Shown: positions 32,879-36,199 of the stretch, piece after piece
How the letters are laid out: the number at the start of each line of letters is the position of its first letter
How positions within the stretch are numbered: position 1 is the stretch's first letter
Assembly: GCA_905198575.1 (NCBI GenBank)
Contig: CAJKDC010000014.1
Span: 1-36,199 of the forward strand
Source: an uncultured Bacteroides sp.
Lineage (GTDB): Bacteria > Bacteroidota > Bacteroidia > Bacteroidales > Bacteroidaceae
DNA: 36,199 bases
Direction of reading: 5' to 3'
The notes under the pieces: generated by a model
What the model saw: the letters and a program-made list of their open reading frames with translations, nothing else
Databases searched by the model: none
Told to the model about the DNA's origin: nothing
Translations under genes and position numbers: made by a program

Positions 32879-34183
32879 TTAAGACCTGATTTTTATCAAA
32901 TTTCTGGCCAAAAATGCCTGAATGATGCCTCGGAGAGACAGATATACGATGAAAGAAAGCCAAAGTGCATGGTTTCCCCAGGAATCATGCAAGGTATAAT
33001 AGACCAGGAAAAAACTGCAACTGGCTATGAACATACTTTGCAGCATGCGGTAGGTAGCTGTGGCTCCGATAAAGATACCGTCGAACAGGAAGGCTGCGAA
33101 GCCGGTCAGCGGGATAGTCATGGCCCAATACAGGTATTCATGTGCGGCTTCAATTACGGTGGTGTCGTTGGTCAGTAGTCCTAGAAAGGCTGTGCCGCCG
33201 ATACCGTATAAAAGGGTAAAGAGAAAGGCCATACCTAATCCCCATCCGAACAGCTGTTTGATGGTGCGGCTTAATTCTTTATAGTTTCTTGCTCCGATGT
33301 ACTTCCCGGTCAGGGCTTCGCCGGCATAGGCAAAACCGTCCATGATGTACGAGAAAAGGGTAAACAGTTGCATGAGCAGGGTGTTTACAGCCAGTATGAC
33401 TTCTCCGTGTGCTGCTCCTGTCGATGTGAAAAATACCGTTACAGCTACCAGGCACAGGGTGCGCAGAAAGATATCGCGGTTGACATTGAAGAAACGGAGT
33501 AAGGCATGCCGTTCGGTAAGCTGGCGGGTAGTGAAATATTTGCGCAGTGAGCCATAATGACGGAACCAGAGCAGAAGTGCCATGAAGAGTCCGCCGTATT
33601 GGGCAATCAGTGTGCCCAAAGCTACGCCTTCTACTTTCATGTGGAAAACGTATACGAAGCACAGACTGGCCAGAATGTTAATGATATTCTGTGAGATGGC
33701 TATCCACATGGGGATGCGTGAGTTTTGCATACCGATGTACCAGCCCGACAAGCTGTAGAGCAACAGTGTGGCGGGTGCTCCCCAGATACATATTCTGAAA
33801 TAGGACGTAGCCAGTTGTCTGACTTCAGTTGTGGTTTCTACCCAGCGGAATGCAAAATCCAGAATGGGAGTTTGCAGCAGGATAAGCAGGAGCGATAAAA
33901 TCAGACTGATTCCTGTGGAGCGAAGCAGCAGACGCACCACTTTGTCCAGCTTGTGTGCTCCGAGGGCTTGCGAAGTCATACCGCTGGTACCCATGCGCAG
34001 GAATCCGAATATCAGGTAAATCATATTGAACAGCATTCCGCCTATGGCTATGGCGCCTATATAGGATGCGGCTCCCAGGTGGCCTACGATGGTGACATCA
34101 ATCAGTCCCAGCAGAGGGACGGTGATGTTGGATATGATGGAAGGAACTGCTATGTGGAGTATTTTTTTGCTGACAGGATGCAT
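32879..34183 (-). CDS. MATE-family efflux transporter
   Basis: This 434-residue inner-membrane antiporter has two homologous six-helix halves typical of the MatE fold, beginning KILHIAVPSIISNITVPLLGLIDVTIVGHLG, a hallmark N-terminus. LAVNTLLMQLFTLFSYIMDGFAYAGEALTGKYIGA is also typical of the DinF-like branch. Such proteins export drugs or metabolites in exchange for sodium or protons; substrate unknown. It starts 10 nt after the biotin ligase gene on the same strand. Confidence 0.93.
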   Translation of the reverse strand: MHPVSKKILHIAVPSIISNITVPLLGLIDVTIVGHLGAASYIGAIAIGGMLFNMIYLIFGFLRMGTSGMTSQALGAHKLDKVVRLLLRSTGISLILSLLLILLQTPILDFAFRWVETTTEVRQLATSYFRICIWGAPATLLLYSLSGWYIGMQNSRIPMWIAISQNIINILASLCFVYVFHMKVEGVALGTLIAQYGGLFMALLLWFRHYGSLRKYFTTRQLTERHALLRFFNVNRDIFLRTLCLVAVTVFFTSTGAAHGEVILAVNTLLMQLFTLFSYIMDGFAYAGEALTGKYIGARNYKELSRTIKQLFGWGLGMAFLFTLLYGIGGTAFLGLLTNDTTVIEAAHEYLYWAMTIPLTGFAAFLFDGIFIGATATYRMLQSMFIASCSFFLVYYTLHDSWGNHALWLSFIVYLSLRGIIQAFLARNLIKIRS

Positions 34184-34193
34184 GTATCTTATA

Positions 34194-34952
34194 TTATAAT
34201 GTATGTTTGCCGATGATGTATTGTACTTCCTTGAACATGTAGCTGCGTATGTTCCCGGCTTCGTCTTTCAGGAATAATCTGCCGCTAGGGTCAATCTTTT
34301 GTATCTCTGCTTGGAAAAGTACGTTTTGGTCTTTGTATGTATGGTATCCTTCTTTTCTGTACAGTGCATCCATATAGCGGGAACTGATTTCCTCGAACTG
34401 CTTGTTCTGTAGCAGGGAATAATAGTAGTCCACACGCTCTATGATAGCTTCCAGGATAGGCAGGATGTCCCATTTCTTTCCGGTTATCTGGAATAAGGAA
34501 ACGGGATTAGGGGCATTGCTGATGAAATGCTCCTGGTTAATGTTGATTCCGGTTCCTGCAATAGAGCGGGAGATATGCATGCCTGTGAGGTCGTTCTCAA
34601 TCAGGGTGCCGGATATTTTATAATCTTTCCAGTAAATATCGTTGGGCCATTTGATGGAGATATCGGTCGTAATGGCAGATAAGACATCATAATAAGCCAG
34701 TGCTCCAATTTCGGAGAGCAGGAATTGTTTCTTAATTTCCAGAAACTCGGGAAAAACTACATAACTGAAAAGCAGGTTGCATCCGGCTTCCGATTCCCAT
34801 GAGTTTCCCCGTTGGCCCCGACCGGCTGTCTGGAAGCTGCTCCATACGGTAGTCAGGTCGGGAGTATCTTGCCGATCGCAAAGGGCTGCCAGATAGGTAT
34901 TGGTGGAATCGGTTTCGGAGATGTATATCAATCGGTCTGTTGTATTTGTCAT
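34194..34952 (-). CDS. Biotin--[acetyl-CoA-carboxylase] ligase
   Basis: This enzyme activates biotin with ATP and attaches it to the biotin carrier protein of carboxylases. The 252-residue protein contains the catalytic domain: SETDSTNTYL (12-21), GRGQRGNSW (44-52), KWPNDIYW (101-108) with KISGTLIE (112-119), and GTGININ (133-139), and a short C-terminal SH3-like domain. It lacks the N-terminal helix-turn-helix of repressor-type BirA, so it is a monofunctional ligase and not a regulator. It follows yraN by 52 nt and precedes the MATE gene. Confidence 0.95.
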   Translation of the reverse strand: MTNTTDRLIYISETDSTNTYLAALCDRQDTPDLTTVWSSFQTAGRGQRGNSWESEAGCNLLFSYVVFPEFLEIKKQFLLSEIGALAYYDVLSAITTDISIKWPNDIYWKDYKISGTLIENDLTGMHISRSIAGTGININQEHFISNAPNPVSLFQITGKKWDILPILEAIIERVDYYYSLLQNKQFEEISSRYMDALYRKEGYHTYKDQNVLFQAEIQKIDPSGRLFLKDEAGNIRSYMFKEVQYIIGKHTL

Positions 34953-35004
34953 AAAGTGCAGGGTTATATGGTTTAATGTTTTCTATAGAGATGTAAATTT
35001 TTTA

Positions 35005-35370
35005 CTACCAGACAGGTGGAAGAAACGCATCTTCTATATGTTCTATTCTAAAATCGGTTTCATTTCCAATGACTGTGATGATGTCGAAACGGACAGGTAG
35101 GTCGATGGCATAACGCTTTAAGTAGAAATCGGTAGATGCTACTATATTTCTGATCTTTTTATCAGTGATGGCTTCTTCGGGATTGCCAAATTGGGTTGAG
35201 CTGCGTGTCTTGACCTCTACCACTATCAGTGTGTTGTCTTTCTCGGCAACAATGTCCAGCTCTTTCTTTCTGAAATGCCAGTTGCGATGCAAGATGCGGT
35301 AGCCGTGGTTTGTCAAATAGATAGCTGCTTGGACTTCACCGGCCTTCCCTAGTTCGTTGTGTAGTGCCAT
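35005..35370 (-). CDS. YraN-family (UPF0102) endonuclease-like protein
   Basis: This 121-residue protein matches the YraN/UPF0102 family, which has a restriction-endonuclease-like fold. HNELGKAGEVQAAIYLTNHGY opens the fold, followed by Glu-Leu-Asp in KKELDIVAEK and the Glu-x-Lys in VVEVKTRSS, matching the E-x(n)-D-x(n)-E-x-K nuclease core. Function in the cell is not established. Probably first in a yraN-ligase-MATE group, with its own promoter. Confidence 0.94.
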   Translation of the reverse strand: MALHNELGKAGEVQAAIYLTNHGYRILHRNWHFRKKELDIVAEKDNTLIVVEVKTRSSTQFGNPEEAITDKKIRNIVASTDFYLKRYAIDLPVRFDIITVIGNETDFRIEHIEDAFLPPVW

Positions 35371-35386
35371 TTATCATTGTTTTTCG

Positions 35387-35394
35387 CAAAAATA
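35387..35394 (-). promoter_or_regulatory. -7 box of the yraN promoter
   Basis: Minus-strand TATTTTTG fits TAnnTTTG, 17 nt before the yraN ATG; the -33 element is not clear. Confidence 0.5.
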
Positions 35395-35406
35395 CTGATT
35401 TTATTG

Positions 35407-35436
35407 TTTGAATTTAAGCAAGTAAAATTAATTTTG
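35407..35436 (+). promoter_or_regulatory. Promoter of the small gene at 35445
   Basis: TTTG (35407-35410), an 18-nt spacer, and TAATTTTG (35429-35436) fit the consensus. The predicted transcription start (about 35442-35445) coincides with the ATG at 35445. Confidence 0.55.
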
Positions 35437-35444
35437 CAAAATAT

Positions 35445-35678
35445 ATGGTGAATTGCGGAAAGAAAAGAAAAAAAGTGCCTTCATCAGTTCCTCCGCGCAG
35501 GCAGCGGATGGTATGCTTGATGAGTGAAGAAGAAGTGCATCTTGTAGAAAGGTATTTGGAAAAGTATCAGATATCGAACAAGGGGCGCTGGCTTCGGGAG
35601 ACGATTTTGTCGTTTATTCACCAGAAAATGGAAGAAGATTATCCTACATTGTTTAACGAACATGACATGCGACGCTGA
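35445..35678 (+). CDS. Small basic protein of unknown function
   Basis: This 77-residue protein is not one I can assign. It has a lysine/arginine-rich N-terminus (GKKRKKVPSSVPPRRQRM) and then a helical segment, MSEEEVHLVERYLEKYQIS, followed by NKGRWLRETILSFIH, which has the look of a ribbon-helix-helix or other small DNA-binding helix pair. The end, EEDYPTLFNEHDMRR, is acidic then basic. The next gene, tadA, starts 5 nt downstream, so the two are probably cotranscribed. ATGs at 35508 (residue 22) and 35520 (residue 26) are alternative starts. Confidence 0.75.
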   Translation: MVNCGKKRKKVPSSVPPRRQRMVCLMSEEEVHLVERYLEKYQISNKGRWLRETILSFIHQKMEEDYPTLFNEHDMRR

Positions 35679-35683
35679 CAATT

Positions 35684-36118
35684 ATGGCAGATGACAATTA
35701 TTATATGAGACAGGCGCTGCAGGAAGCCCGTAAGGCATTCGACAGGGATGAGGTCCCGGTAGGAGCGGTAGTAGTGTGCAGAGACCGTATCATTGCACGC
35801 GGACATAACCTGACAGAAACGCTGAATGATGTTACGGCGCATGCCGAGATGCAGGCCATAACGGCTGCTGCCAATGCGTTGGGCGGTAAATATCTTGCTG
35901 ACTGTACGTTGTATGTTACAGTAGAGCCTTGCGTAATGTGTGCGGGGGCAATAGCATGGGCACAGACGGGACGTCTGGTGTTTGGTGCTGAAGATGAAAA
36001 GAGGGGATACCAGCGGTTTGCCCCTCAGGCATTACATCCGCGTACGGAGGTTGTAAAAGGTGTGCTGGCCGAGGAGTGCGGACAATTAATGAAAGATTTC
36101 TTTAAGCGGAAGAGATAA
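35684..36118 (+). CDS. tadA: tRNA adenosine(34) deaminase TadA-like nucleoside deaminase
   Basis: TadA converts adenosine 34 of tRNA-Arg(ACG) to inosine. The 144-residue protein has the cytidine-deaminase fold zinc site: His53-Ala-Glu55 (THAEMQAI without the first residue) and Pro82-Cys83-x-x-Cys86 (EPCVMCAGAI). MRQALQEARKAF and VPVGAVVV are also typical, and the length is standard. A free-nucleoside (guanine) deaminase of the same fold is the alternative but less likely given the TadA-like ALxxA opening. Confidence 0.92.
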   Translation: MADDNYYMRQALQEARKAFDRDEVPVGAVVVCRDRIIARGHNLTETLNDVTAHAEMQAITAAANALGGKYLADCTLYVTVEPCVMCAGAIAWAQTGRLVFGAEDEKRGYQRFAPQALHPRTEVVKGVLAEECGQLMKDFFKRKR

Positions 36119-36199
36119 ATCCGGCGGATTATTCCTTTACTTCTTCAAATATAAAGTATATTGATAATCAGTTAGTTACTGTTATCAAGATACAAATGA

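Noticed and set aside
36119..36199. Possible 3' end of a minus-strand gene at the right edge (reads ...YFIFEEVKE then stop)
   Set aside because: An in-frame stop lies only a few codons upstream, so nothing can be supported within the window.
1..36199. CRISPR arrays, rRNA genes, replication origin
   Set aside because: No regularly spaced repeats, rRNA-like sequence or origin-type clusters were seen.

Overview
The window looks like a chromosomal segment of a gut Bacteroidales, most likely Bacteroides or Phocaeicola. The grounds are two SusC/SusD outer-membrane pairs, repeated -7 boxes of the Bacteroides form TAnnTTTG (several with a TTG or TTTG about 19-20 nt upstream), moderate-to-low GC, and typical Bacteroidales housekeeping genes (class I fumarase, DUF4954, RsgA, Frr, PyrH, YraN).

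Region 1 (1-12,760) is the most interesting part and reads as a SusC/SusD phase switch. On the minus strand, a susC-like gene (1805-4771) and its susD-like partner (200-1780) have no start codon, signal peptide or promoter: the susC begins abruptly inside the N-terminal domain. On the plus strand, a complete susC (8072-11203) and susD (11216-12697) have a promoter and signal sequence. The truncated gene and the complete gene share an inverted 75-bp repeat (4713-4787 and 8272-8346, 74/75 identical, 62 bp perfect) exactly at the truncation point and in the same reading frame. The roughly 3.5-kb segment between the repeats carries a complete tyrosine recombinase (6644-7801), a DUF1703-type AAA/PD-(D/E)XK protein (5012-6562), and the promoter plus first ~72 codons of susC. 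Inverting it would move promoter and signal peptide onto the silent susC, giving a predicted 1060-residue receptor, and would silence the right-hand pair. SusC/SusD phase variation by tyrosine recombinases is known in B. fragilis; this copy, its cargo gene and its repeat structure are read here from sequence.

Region 2 (12,758-19,700) holds a likely hflX-DUF4954-thioredoxin operon followed by class I fumarase, closed by a strong bidirectional terminator. Region 3 (19,702-26,850) is minus-strand: an adaptor-RND-TolC efflux operon and an APC amino acid permease. Region 4 (26,863-31,090) has frr, rsgA and an M28 peptidase on the minus strand, a divergent histidine phosphatase, and pyrH.

Region 5 (31,300-32,765) is a small decaying island at the 3' end of a tRNA-Lys(UUU) gene. 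It contains an Abi_2-family (AbiD/AbiF-like) gene interrupted by one in-frame TAA, with a good promoter and a hairpin-forming leader, and an IS30-family transposase remnant with damaged catalytic residues.

Region 6 (32,879-36,118) returns to core genes: yraN, biotin-protein ligase and a MATE transporter on the minus strand, then a small conserved-looking protein and tadA on the plus strand. Nothing could be assigned to the last 81 bases. All family names come from reading translated motifs by eye, without database searches.
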